From Paraburkholderia sp. FT54 (GTDB taxonomy: Bacteria; Pseudomonadota; Gammaproteobacteria; Burkholderiales; Burkholderiaceae): DNA of 64,000 bases. The DNA lies in contig NZ_CP134196.1 of NCBI RefSeq assembly GCF_031585635.1, positions 496,001-560,000 of the forward strand. Direction: 5' to 3'. Position 1 is the first letter of the stretch. Each line of letters starts with the position of its first letter. The position numbers were made by a program, and so were the translations under genes. This document shows, piece by piece, positions 56,267 to 64,000 of the stretch. The notes under the pieces were generated by a model. It saw only the letters and a list, made by a program, of their open reading frames with translations. It was not told where the DNA came from and ran no database searches.

Positions 56267-57070
56267 ATGGGCCACGCGGAAGTCCGCGAGTTGCAGATTC
56301 CCAAGCCAATTGGCGGACGCTTGCCGGAGCCGCCGGTATTCGCCAGCCTCGACGATGAACGGCAGCATCGCAAGCTCAAACTCGCTGCGGCCTTTCGCAT
56401 CTTCGCGAGATTCGGGCTCGCCGAAGGCATAGCCGGACATATCACGGTCCGCGATCCGGAGTTTCACGACCGCTTCTGGGTCAACCCGTACGCACAGCAT
56501 TTTTCGTCGATCCATCCCGACGATCTCGTTTGCATCGACGAGGATGCCAATGTTTATCACGGGACCGGACCCGTGAACGCCGCTGCGGCGGCGATTCACT
56601 GCGGCATTCATGCCGCGAATCCGGATGTCGTTGCAGCGGCCCACACGCACACGCCTTTCGGTCGCGCGTTTTCCGCGCGCGCACGGCTGCTTGCTCCGCT
56701 CAATCAGGAAGCCTGTCTTTTCCACGAAGATCACGTGCTGTTTCGTGGCGACGTCGTCGTGCTCGCCACCGAAGAAGGTCGCCGGATCGCCGAGACGATG
56801 GGCACGAAGCGCGCCGCCATTCTGCTCAATCATGGCCTGCTGACTGTCGGTTCATCGGTCGATGCCGCGGCGTACCGCTTCATTGCAATGGAGCGTTGCT
56901 GCCAGGTGCAGTTGCTGGCCGAGGCGGCAGGCCCTATCGAGCCGCTATCTGACGAGGACGCACGGACAACGCGCGCGCAACTGGGATCCGACTACGTCGC
57001 ATGGCTCAACTTCCAGGGGCTCTATCAGCAACTCCTGCGCGACAACCCCGATCTGCGCGAACTCGCGTGA
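56267..57070 (+). CDS. Class II aldolase/adducin family protein
   Basis: 267 residues from ATG 56267 (AAGGAG 6 nt upstream; frame open to 56102). EGIAGHITVRDP is the N-terminal active-site block; zinc ligands appear as AAAHTHTPFGRAF and the later His in LLNHGLLTVG. The group includes fuculose-phosphate aldolase and hydroxy-acid decarboxylating relatives, and many members in hydroxy-acid operons. The stop is 25 bp from the convergent LysR stop; a hairpin overlaps both ends. Confidence 0.85.
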   Translation: MGHAEVRELQIPKPIGGRLPEPPVFASLDDERQHRKLKLAAAFRIFARFGLAEGIAGHITVRDPEFHDRFWVNPYAQHFSSIHPDDLVCIDEDANVYHGTGPVNAAAAAIHCGIHAANPDVVAAAHTHTPFGRAFSARARLLAPLNQEACLFHEDHVLFRGDVVVLATEEGRRIAETMGTKRAAILLNHGLLTVGSSVDAAAYRFIAMERCCQVQLLAEAAGPIEPLSDEDARTTRAQLGSDYVAWLNFQGLYQQLLRDNPDLRELA

Positions 57071-57094
57071 ACACGGACGTCCTCGCGGACGTGC

Positions 57095-58045
57095 TCAGTG
57101 TGGCGCAAGCGTCGTTTCGAAGGCTGCCGTGCGCTCGCGGTGGCAGCCTTCGCGATAGTCGCGCACGGCCGCACTCAACCATTGATCGAAGCGTTTAAGC
57201 GGCTCCCAGTCACGTTTCTGCTCGGGAAACGAGTAGTAGACCGTCTCCGGATTCGGAATTGAATGTGGATGCACCTGGACGAGTGCGCCGCTGCGCAGCT
57301 CCCGTTCGATCAGGATACGCGGAAGCAAGGCCACGCCCAGTCCGGAAATCGCGGCGTTGATTGCCATGATGAACATGTCGTAGTGCTGGTTCGCCGCGCT
57401 ATGCTCGATGGTCTGCGTGGACGCGCTTTCGGACCATGCAAGCCACGCGCGCGGAAGATCGCGGGTGTGAATCCAGGGCAGCGCGCCGATTTTTTCGCTG
57501 CTCAGGCTATCGTGCCTGCCGGCCAACCCCGGCGCACAGACTGCCAGAATCTTGTCGTCGCTTACGAGCGGCCGTCCTGGCATGGCGGGCCACAGGCTCT
57601 GTCCGAAATAGATCGCGGCATCGAAGCTCGAATTGTCGAAGAACGTCGGCTGGTCGCGGCCCATGATGTGAAGTTGCAGGTCCGGATTGAGCGCGTAGAA
57701 ATCATGCAGACGCGGAATCAGCCATTGAGACGCGAACGTGACGCCGACGGCCAACTGGAGCTTCACTTCACTTTGCTTGCGCATCAGTTCGAGCGTATCG
57801 CGGCGAATCTGGTCGAGATGGACGCGGATCCGCCGCGCGTACTCCGCGCCCGCCGGCGACAGTACCAGCCGCTGACGTACCCGCTCGAAGAGCGGAATGC
57901 CCAGATGCGCCTCGAGCTCATTCACCTTTTTGCAGACCGCGCCATGCGTCTGCGACAGCTCGGCTGCGGCCTTGGAAAAACTTTCGTGTCGCGCCGCGGC
58001 TTCAAAAGCTTGCAGCGCACTGAGACTGGGAACACCGCGGCGCAT
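57095..58045 (-). CDS. LysR-family transcriptional regulator (GcvA-like)
   Basis: 316 residues from ATG 58045 (AAGGA 6 nt upstream; the frame runs to 58477 through the neighbouring MFS gene). The N-terminus RRGVPSLSALQAFEAAARHESF and the HTH AAAELSQTHGAVCKKVNELE are of the GcvA type; effector domain DLQLHIMGRDQ... follows. Located between the class II aldolase and an ACS carrier, both of which it could control. Confidence 0.88.
   Translation of the reverse strand: MRRGVPSLSALQAFEAAARHESFSKAAAELSQTHGAVCKKVNELEAHLGIPLFERVRQRLVLSPAGAEYARRIRVHLDQIRRDTLELMRKQSEVKLQLAVGVTFASQWLIPRLHDFYALNPDLQLHIMGRDQPTFFDNSSFDAAIYFGQSLWPAMPGRPLVSDDKILAVCAPGLAGRHDSLSSEKIGALPWIHTRDLPRAWLAWSESASTQTIEHSAANQHYDMFIMAINAAISGLGVALLPRILIERELRSGALVQVHPHSIPNPETVYYSFPEQKRDWEPLKRFDQWLSAAVRDYREGCHRERTAAFETTLAPH
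57118..57152. terminator. Hairpin at the convergent end of the aldolase and LysR genes
   Basis: CGAAGGCTGCC and GGCAGCCTTCG form a perfect 11-bp stem around a 13-nt loop. It lies inside the last codons of the LysR gene (minus) and 48 bp past the aldolase stop (plus), so it could end the aldolase transcript. No T-run follows either way. Confidence 0.5.
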
Positions 58046-58125
58046 CGGGAATCCTTGCTGGCGAGAAGAAATGGGCAATGGATCCTTCGATGATAGTCCT
58101 AAGGACGGTGAGGCGCAGACCATGG

Positions 58126-59460
58126 CTATTCGCTGACAAACCGCGGCTGGCCGACTTTGCGCCAACGGGTCTCGAGCAGCGTGACCGTGATCGAGGCGAT
58201 CACCATCGTCGCGGCAATGCCGACAAAGGCGAGCACGAACGTGCCGGTCGTATCCTTTACCCAACCGATAAAATACGGCAGCAAAAATCCTGACGATACC
58301 CCGATGCTCGTGATCAGCGCGATGCCGGCCGCTGCGGCGCGATCGGTGAGGATGCGGCTGGGCAACTGCCAGAAGGTGGTGATGCTGCAGAAGCAGGCAG
58401 ACGCGCCAATCGATAGCGCAATGATCGACTGATAGGGAGACTTCAGCAGCAGGGCCACCGAGAGCGCGGCCGCGCACACCAGCAGGGGGCCGGCCACGTG
58501 CCGGGCGCCGACGTCGTGGCGGCTCACCACGCGGCCCCAGATCAGCATCGCGATGACGGCAACGCCGAATGGAATGGCCGTGATCAGCCCGATATCCATG
58601 AGGCTGTACTTCACCCCAAAAGAGCTTTCAAACGTCTTGATGACTTGCGGCAGGAAATAGAGCAGGCCGATGATGCCGGCGTTGGTGCCGAAGTAGACGA
58701 TACCGAGCGCCCAGACTTTCGGATTGCCGAGCGCCTTCCAGGCGCTGGACGGCGAGGTGGCGGCCGCTGCCTCGGCCCGTTCGGCGGCTAGCGCCGCGGC
58801 GATTTCACTCTTTTCCGCAGCGGAAAGCCAACGGGAGCGGGACGGGTCGTCCGTCAGCCAGAAATAGGCAATCCCGGCCAGGATCATCGCGGGGAAGCCC
58901 TCCAGCAGAATCATTGCGCGCCAGCCGGTGATACCGAACACGTTCGCATGCGCCATCAGCCAGGTGGACACGGGCGCCCCGAGCACGCCGGTCAGCGGGA
59001 TGGCGGTCACGAACAGGGACATCATCCATACGCGGTTACGCGCCGGCATCCACAGCGTGAGGTAATACACCATGCCCGGAAACAGGCCAGCTTCGAACGC
59101 GCCAAGAAAGAAGCGGGCGATATAGAGCCAGCGGGAGTCGGGGACGAAGCTCGTCAGCGAGGAGAGCAGACCCCAGCTCAGCAGAATGCGCGTCATCCAC
59201 AGCCGCGCGCCGAACCGATGCATGCACAGGTTGCTCGGCACTTCGAACAGGATATAGCCGAGAAAAAACAGGCTCGCGGCGAAGCCGTATTGCGCCGTCG
59301 TCATGTGAAGCTCGGCGTTCATGGTTAGCGCCGCGTAGCCGATATTGGCGCGGTCAAGCTGGTTCGCGATATACATCACGATCATCAGCGGCGCGAGCCG
59401 CCAGGCGATCCGTTTCATCAAGCGATCGGAAATCGCAGGTTTGCGCGGCCCAAAATCCAT
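58126..59460 (-). CDS. MFS transporter, ACS family (second copy)
   Basis: 444 residues from ATG 59460 (GGAGGAAGCC directly upstream; frame open to 59487). RIAWRLAPLMIVMYIANQLDR and MHRFGARLWMTRILLSWG show the ACS group; paralogue of the carrier at 52918. Twelve membrane segments. It follows nothing closely; 80 bp separates its stop from the LysR start on the same strand. The substrate may relate to the aldolase. Confidence 0.88.
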   Translation of the reverse strand: MDFGPRKPAISDRLMKRIAWRLAPLMIVMYIANQLDRANIGYAALTMNAELHMTTAQYGFAASLFFLGYILFEVPSNLCMHRFGARLWMTRILLSWGLLSSLTSFVPDSRWLYIARFFLGAFEAGLFPGMVYYLTLWMPARNRVWMMSLFVTAIPLTGVLGAPVSTWLMAHANVFGITGWRAMILLEGFPAMILAGIAYFWLTDDPSRSRWLSAAEKSEIAAALAAERAEAAAATSPSSAWKALGNPKVWALGIVYFGTNAGIIGLLYFLPQVIKTFESSFGVKYSLMDIGLITAIPFGVAVIAMLIWGRVVSRHDVGARHVAGPLLVCAAALSVALLLKSPYQSIIALSIGASACFCSITTFWQLPSRILTDRAAAAGIALITSIGVSSGFLLPYFIGWVKDTTGTFVLAFVGIAATMVIASITVTLLETRWRKVGQPRFVSE

Positions 59461-59655
59461 GGCTTCCTCCAGAATTACCGTTGCCAAATGCTGTCGAGGA
59501 TGATTAAGCGCCCTGACCGAGGGTACGACAATGCACGAAAAATATTGACTTTGTGAGCAAACGTCACAGGGTAGAAAGGGCGCGTTCCGCAGGCATGTTG
59601 TCGGCCGGGCGAGTGTCTGTGCCGGTCGGGATCATCGGCGGCGCCGCGCGTGCGA

Positions 59656-60564
59656 TCAGGTCTGGGACGCGGTCAACATCCGCAGCTGCTCCAGCAACTT
59701 CACTGCTGGGCTAGGCAAAATTCCCTGACGCCGTCGGAAGGCCGTCAACGTGCGGCGTCCCACCAGGCCGGCAATCGTTAGCGTATCGAACACGCCGGCT
59801 GCGGCCTCGGTGTCGTACATCGGCGTGGCCATCCAGCTCAGAAATCCCGCGCGCGTCACGAGGCTTTTCAGCACGGTGATCGAGCGCGTCTCGACCGCGA
59901 TCGGCGGCATGCCGAGCCCGTGCTCCGCAAACACATGTTGCATGTGCTCGAACGGACCCGTGCCGCGCGGCGGCACGCACCACCGCTGATCGAGCGTGTC
60001 GGCGAGGCGCAGGTCCGCTTTGCGCCGCAGCGGATGATCGAGCGCGGCGACCACGTAGCTCGTGTCTTCCCACCGGCAATCGGTAATCGCCGTGATCTCG
60101 TCCGTGTCGGGCACCGCCATGCTGAGCGCGAGGTCGATCTCGTGCTTCATCAGGCTATCGGCAAGCCGGTCCCACACACCCTCCATGATCTCCACGCGCA
60201 GATTCGGCCAGCGCGCGAGCACGCCGCTCACCGCGAGCGGCAGCACGAGCGTGGCGATGCTCGCCACCGCGCCGACACGGATGGTGCCTTTGGCGAGACC
60301 GCGCATCGCGTCGATTTCCTCGCGCGCGTGCTCGGCTTCGCGTTGCAGCAGGGTGGCGTGCGGCAGCAGCGCGCTGCCGATCGCAGTAAGCTGCATGCCC
60401 TTCGAGTGTCGTTCGAACAGCGGCGCGCCGACCTGATCCTCGAGCCGTTTGATGGTGCGGCTCAGCGCGGGTTGCGTGACGTGCAGCGCTTCCGCCGCAC
60501 GGCCAAGACTGCCGCTCGCGACGATGGTGGCGAACGCATGTAATTGCTGGAGGTTGAAAGTCAT
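59656..60564 (-). CDS. LysR-family transcriptional regulator (divergent from mdlC-like gene)
   Basis: 302 residues. HTH: FATIVASGSLGRAAEALHVTQPALSRTIKRLE, then the effector domain (GTIRVGAVASIATLVLPLAVSGV). 102 bp separates its start from the divergent benzoylformate-decarboxylase-like gene, the typical LysR target geometry. An inverted AAAAG/CTTTT motif lies at 60569-60584 in that gap. No Shine-Dalgarno is evident. Confidence 0.9.
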   Translation of the reverse strand: MTFNLQQLHAFATIVASGSLGRAAEALHVTQPALSRTIKRLEDQVGAPLFERHSKGMQLTAIGSALLPHATLLQREAEHAREEIDAMRGLAKGTIRVGAVASIATLVLPLAVSGVLARWPNLRVEIMEGVWDRLADSLMKHEIDLALSMAVPDTDEITAITDCRWEDTSYVVAALDHPLRRKADLRLADTLDQRWCVPPRGTGPFEHMQHVFAEHGLGMPPIAVETRSITVLKSLVTRAGFLSWMATPMYDTEAAAGVFDTLTIAGLVGRRTLTAFRRRQGILPSPAVKLLEQLRMLTASQT

Positions 60565-60666
60565 GCTTAAAAGTAATGTCTTTTCTCAAAAAAGGCAATT
60601 TCCAATCAACCTCGCGCTTCCGATAATGAGCCATCAAGAAACGGCGCTCATCGACAGGAGAGAAGT
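60565..60666. promoter_or_regulatory. Divergent LysR / mdlC-like promoter region
   Basis: 102 bp, AT-rich at the LysR end. It has AAAAG-TAATGT-CTTTT (60569-60584) and a nearby TCTCAAAAAAGG; either could be part of a LysR site. A ribosome site GGAGAGAAGT precedes ATG 60667. Confidence 0.4.
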
Positions 60667-62286
60667 ATGACCAGCAACGCGCCCCGTTCAGAGGCATCGA
60701 GAACCGCCCCATCCGTACCGTTCACGGTGCGCCACGCCGTGATCGATCTCATGCGCCGACTGGGCATGACGTCGGTATTCGCCAATCCCGGCTCGACGGA
60801 ATTGCCGCTGTTCCGCGATTTTCCGGACGATTTCCGCTATGTGCTGGGCTTGCAGGAAGCCGTCGTGGTCGGCATGGCGGACGGTTACGCGCAGGCGAGC
60901 CGCAACGCGTCGTTCGTCAATCTTCATTCGGCGGCGGGCGTCGGCAATGCGATGGGCAACATCTTCACGGCGTTCCGCAACCGCACGCCGATCGTCATCA
61001 CCGCGGGTCAGCAGGCTCGCTCGATTCTGCCGTTCGACCCGTTCCTCGCGTCGACGCAGGCCACCGAATTGCCGAAGCCGTACGTCAAATGGAGCATCGA
61101 ACCGGCGCGCGCCGAAGACGTGCCGCTCGCGATCGCGCGGGCTTATCACGTAGCCATGCAGGAGCCGCGCGGACCCGTGCTGGTGTCGATTCCCGTCGAC
61201 GACTGGGACCGTCCCGCCGAGCCGGTGCCGGAGCGTGTGGTCAGCACGGAAACGCGGCCTGAGCCGTTCGTACTCGCGCAGATCGGCGCCGCGCTCGATG
61301 CCTGCGAGCGGCCGGCTTTCGTGGTGGGCGGCGCGGTCGATCGCGCCGGCGGCTGGAACGAAGTGGTGAGCCTCGCCGAACGCCACAACGCCCGCGTGTT
61401 CGTCGCGCCGATGACGGGCCGCAGCGCTTTTCCCGAGGACCATCGCCTGTTTGCCGGCTTCTTGCCGGCCATGCGCGAGAAGATCGTCGAACTGCTCGGC
61501 GGCCACGATCTGATCTTTGTGATCGGCGCGCCGGCGTTCACGTATCACGTCGAAGGATACGGCCCGCATATACCCGAGGGCGCAACGCTATGCCAACTGA
61601 TCGACGATCCCGCGATCGCGGCGTGGGCGCCGCTCGGCATCGCGGCGGTCGGCAACATCCGTCTCGGCGTGGCCGATCTGCTGACGCGGCCCGCGCCGAA
61701 GTCGCGCGCCTTGCCCGCGCCGCGCCCGGCGCGGCCGCGCGCCGAGCCGTCGCCGTTGATGTCAATCGAGTTCGCGTTGCAGACGCTCGCGGAAGTGCGC
61801 GACGCAGACGACATCGTGGTCGAGGAAGCGCCGAGTTCGCGCCCGGCGCTGCAGAACTATCTGCCGTTCACGCACAGCGGCACCTTCTACACGATGGACA
61901 GCGGCGGTCTCGGCTACGGCATGCCGGCTGCTGTCGGCGTGGCGCTGGCCAAACCCGGTACGCGGGTGATCGGCCTGCTCGGCGACGGCTCGAGCATGTA
62001 TTCGATCCAGGCGGTCTACAGCGCCGTGCAGATGAAGCTGCCGATCACCTTCGTGATCCTGAACAATTCACGCTACGCCGCGCTGCAGGACTTCGCGCCT
62101 GAGTTCGGCTTCGGTCCCGCCGATCCGGTGCAGGGTACCGATCTGCCTGGACTCGATTTCGTCGCGCTGGCCGCCGGCATGGGCTGCCAGGGCGTGCGCG
62201 TGACCGAAGCGGAACGCCTGCACGACGTGTTGCGCGATGCGTTGGCTTCATCGACACCGAGGCTGGTTGAAATCGTGGTGGCGTGA
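60667..62286 (+). CDS. mdlC: Thiamine-diphosphate enzyme, benzoylformate decarboxylase-like
   Basis: 539 residues, near the length of Pseudomonas MdlC. Catalytic residues are in place: Ser in FANPGSTELP, Glu in GLQEAVVVG, His in NLHSAAGVGNAMG, His in IGAPAFTYH, and the TPP site LLGDGSSMYSI...NNSRYAAL. All match the benzoylformate decarboxylase set, so decarboxylation of an arylglyoxylate to an aldehyde is likely. The following aldehyde dehydrogenase would oxidise that aldehyde. The N-terminus has about 16 extra residues versus MdlC. No mandelate racemase or dehydrogenase lies nearby, so the entry substrate is not necessarily mandelate. Confidence 0.82.
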   Translation: MTSNAPRSEASRTAPSVPFTVRHAVIDLMRRLGMTSVFANPGSTELPLFRDFPDDFRYVLGLQEAVVVGMADGYAQASRNASFVNLHSAAGVGNAMGNIFTAFRNRTPIVITAGQQARSILPFDPFLASTQATELPKPYVKWSIEPARAEDVPLAIARAYHVAMQEPRGPVLVSIPVDDWDRPAEPVPERVVSTETRPEPFVLAQIGAALDACERPAFVVGGAVDRAGGWNEVVSLAERHNARVFVAPMTGRSAFPEDHRLFAGFLPAMREKIVELLGGHDLIFVIGAPAFTYHVEGYGPHIPEGATLCQLIDDPAIAAWAPLGIAAVGNIRLGVADLLTRPAPKSRALPAPRPARPRAEPSPLMSIEFALQTLAEVRDADDIVVEEAPSSRPALQNYLPFTHSGTFYTMDSGGLGYGMPAAVGVALAKPGTRVIGLLGDGSSMYSIQAVYSAVQMKLPITFVILNNSRYAALQDFAPEFGFGPADPVQGTDLPGLDFVALAAGMGCQGVRVTEAERLHDVLRDALASSTPRLVEIVVA

Positions 62287-62339
62287 GCTTCAGCGCGAAC
62301 CACGTACGCACTGATAAAACTTTCCGCAGGAGACAAACG

Positions 62340-63791
62340 ATGCAAAGCATTTCAATGCTGATCAACGGCGCGTCCGTGCAAGCCAGCAACGGCGCGACCT
62401 TCGAACGCCGCAATCCGCTCGATGGCGAAGTGGCGACGCGCGCGCCGGCAGCGACCGTCGCCGATGCGGTGGCGGCCGCCGACGCCGCAGCCGCCGCGTT
62501 TCCTGCATGGTCGGCCATGGGGCCGAGCGAGCGCCGTGCGTTGTTGATGAAGGCCGCGCACGCCCTGGAAACTCGCAGCGAGGCATTCGCCAAGATGATG
62601 GCGGCGGAGACTGGCGCGTCGGCAATGTGGGCGGCCTTCAACGTCCATCTCGCCGCGGGCGGCTTGATCGAGGCGGCGGCGTTGACCACGCAGATCGGCG
62701 GCGAACTGATTCCGTCCGACGTCCCCGGCAGTCTCGCGATGGGCGTGCGCCAGCCGGCCGGCGTCGTTCTCGGCATCGCGCCGTGGAATGCGCCGGTGAT
62801 CCTCGCGGTGCGCGCGATTGCGTTGCCGCTCGCGTGCGGCAATACCGTGGTGCTGAAGGGCTCGGAAGTCTGCCCAGGCACGCACGGCCTGATCATCGAA
62901 GTCCTGCAGGAAGCAGGCTTGCCGAAGGGCGTCGTGAACTTCGTCACCAATGCGCCGGCCGACGCGGGTGTGGTGGTCGAAGCGTTGATCGCGCATCCGA
63001 AAGTGCGGCGCGTCAACTTCACCGGCTCCACACATGTCGGCAAGATCATCGCGTCGACGTGCGCGCGTTATCTGAAGCCGTCGGTGCTGGAGTTGGGTGG
63101 CAAGGCGCCGTTGATCGTGCTCGACGACGCCGACCTGGACGCAGCGGTCGACGCCGCCGCGTTCGGCGCATTCGCCAACTCGGGGCAGATCTGCATGTCG
63201 ACGGAACGCATCATCATCGATGAGCGGATTGCCGATCGGTTCGTCGCCCAGCTTGCGCAGAAAGCGCGTGGACTGCCGCTCGGGGATCCGCGCAAGGGAC
63301 CGGTGGTGCTGGGTTCGGTCGTCGATATGAGTACCGTGGAGCGCTGCAATGCGCTGATCGACGACGCACTCGCCAAAGGTGCGACCCTCGTCTGCGGCGG
63401 CAAGGCCGACAGCACGCTGATGCCCGCCACGCTACTCGATCACGTGACGCCGGCCATGCGCATCTATGCCGATGAATCGTTCGGGCCGGTGAAGGGCATC
63501 GTGCGCGTGCAGGGCGAAGACGAAGCCGTGGCCTGCGCGAACGACAACGAATATGGGCTGTCGTCGGCGGTGTTCAGCCGCGATGTGGCGCGCGCGATGA
63601 ACGTCGCGAGGCGCATTGAAGCGGGGATCTGCCACGTCAACGGGCCGACCGTTCACGACGAAGCGCAGATGCCTTTCGGTGGGGTGAAAGGCAGCGGCTT
63701 CGGGCGCTTCGGCGGCCAGGCGGGGATCGCCGAATTCACCGATCTGCGCTGGATGACGGTGCAGACCACGCCGCGGCATTACCCGTTCTGA
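62340..63791 (+). CDS. NAD(P)-dependent aldehyde dehydrogenase (benzaldehyde/vanillin type)
   Basis: 483 residues from ATG 62340 (AGGAG 7 nt upstream; frame open to 62283). The catalytic Glu in LELGGKAPLIVLDDAD and nucleophile Cys in FANSGQICMSTER are both present. It resembles the vanillin/salicylaldehyde/benzaldehyde dehydrogenase branch. 53 bp after the decarboxylase; the two probably convert an arylglyoxylate to an aromatic acid. A small hairpin CGGCTT-TAGCGG-AAGCCG (63830-63847) after two CTACGG repeats may end the transcript. Confidence 0.88.
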   Translation: MQSISMLINGASVQASNGATFERRNPLDGEVATRAPAATVADAVAAADAAAAAFPAWSAMGPSERRALLMKAAHALETRSEAFAKMMAAETGASAMWAAFNVHLAAGGLIEAAALTTQIGGELIPSDVPGSLAMGVRQPAGVVLGIAPWNAPVILAVRAIALPLACGNTVVLKGSEVCPGTHGLIIEVLQEAGLPKGVVNFVTNAPADAGVVVEALIAHPKVRRVNFTGSTHVGKIIASTCARYLKPSVLELGGKAPLIVLDDADLDAAVDAAAFGAFANSGQICMSTERIIIDERIADRFVAQLAQKARGLPLGDPRKGPVVLGSVVDMSTVERCNALIDDALAKGATLVCGGKADSTLMPATLLDHVTPAMRIYADESFGPVKGIVRVQGEDEAVACANDNEYGLSSAVFSRDVARAMNVARRIEAGICHVNGPTVHDEAQMPFGGVKGSGFGRFGGQAGIAEFTDLRWMTVQTTPRHYPF

Positions 63792-63854
63792 AGCGCCGGG
63801 CGAAGTAGCTGTAGTTGCGGCTACGGCTACGGCTTTAGCGGAAGCCGCGAGCCC

Positions 63855-64000
63855 CTAGTGCTTGCAGCGAATCCTCGCATCGAAAAGCCATGCATGCACG
63901 TCATGAGTTTTGCGCGAAACGGCAATGTCGAAAGCCGCTTGCGTGCTCGCATACTGACGATGCAGCGTGACCACGACAACATGACGACAACGACGCGTCG
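63855..64000 (-). CDS. Unknown protein, C-terminal fragment (continues beyond window)
   Basis: Open minus-strand frame from the window edge to TAG at 63857-63855, about 48 codons with GC-rich third positions, reading HVVVVTLHRQYASTQAAF and ending RIRCKH. Codon use looks like a real gene, and the region is otherwise unexplained. The start lies outside the window, so no identification is possible; not recognised. Confidence 0.45.
   Translation of the reverse strand, partial: TRRCRHVVVVTLHRQYASTQAAFDIAVSRKTHDVHAWLFDARIRCKH

Noticed and set aside
57095..58477. Longer N-terminus for the LysR regulator (start at 58477)
   Set aside because: The extension is a shadow of the MFS gene; AAGGA before ATG 58045 and the HTH position fix the shorter start.
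63801..63847. CTACGG hexamer repeats after the aldehyde dehydrogenase gene as a repeat element
   Set aside because: Only two full copies; more likely chance next to a weak terminator hairpin.

Overview
High-GC chromosome segment that looks like a betaproteobacterium of the Burkholderiaceae, most likely Paraburkholderia, Caballeronia or Burkholderia. This is an inference from GC-rich codon use and from the gene families present (many LysR regulators, MFS carriers, paired PaoABC-like oxidases, MmgE/PrpD proteins); no rRNA or other marker gene is present. Nearly the whole window is accessory catabolism. I saw no tRNA, rRNA, CRISPR array, intact insertion sequence or phage gene.

Layout. (1) 1-12910: a MalT/AlkS-like LuxR regulator, cut by the window edge, is divergent from a nine-gene operon for a hydrophobic carboxylate: two acyl-CoA dehydrogenases, ETF beta and alpha, an acyl-CoA ligase, an SCP2-type thiolase, a saccharopine-dehydrogenase-like reductase, an OmpW/AlkL-like porin and a dienoyl-CoA-reductase-like SDR. 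(2) 13135-14814: a lower-GC alpha/beta hydrolase and an SRPBCC protein. (3) 14837-28162: a di-/tricarboxylate island with a LysR/D-tartrate dehydratase pair, a second LysR, three MmgE/PrpD proteins, two MFS carriers, a TcuA-like flavoprotein and an ornithine-cyclodeaminase-family protein. Two 49-bp tandem hairpin repeats with compensatory base changes precede one carrier. (4) 28535-32796: a small exported protein, a winged-helix/TPR regulator translationally coupled to an MFS carrier, and a lipocalin-like protein.

(5) 33003-36823 and 46042-49998: two paralogous three-gene molybdo-flavoenzyme operons of the PaoABC type, only the second with a Tat signal. (6) Between them: a phosphodiester glycosidase, an HNH-DUF4258 fusion, a YciI-like protein, a citrate-synthase-like enzyme with an N-terminal DNA-binding domain, a VOC protein, an MFS carrier, an SDR and a D-2-hydroxyacid dehydrogenase that share a promoter region with twin 17-bp operators, an HxlR regulator remnant and a cupin. 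(7) 50708-59460: a LysR regulator, an ornithine-cyclodeaminase-family protein, an MFS carrier, an M81 (MlrC-like) metallopeptidase, a class II aldolase, another LysR and another MFS carrier. (8) 59656-63791: LysR, divergent from a benzoylformate-decarboxylase-like enzyme and an aldehyde dehydrogenase. The window ends in the 3' part of an unknown minus-strand gene.

The common theme is import and oxidation of organic acids, each module with its own regulator and carrier. The least explained parts are the triple-PrpD island, the HNH-DUF4258 fusion, the tandem hairpins, the twin operators and the HTH-citrate synthase.
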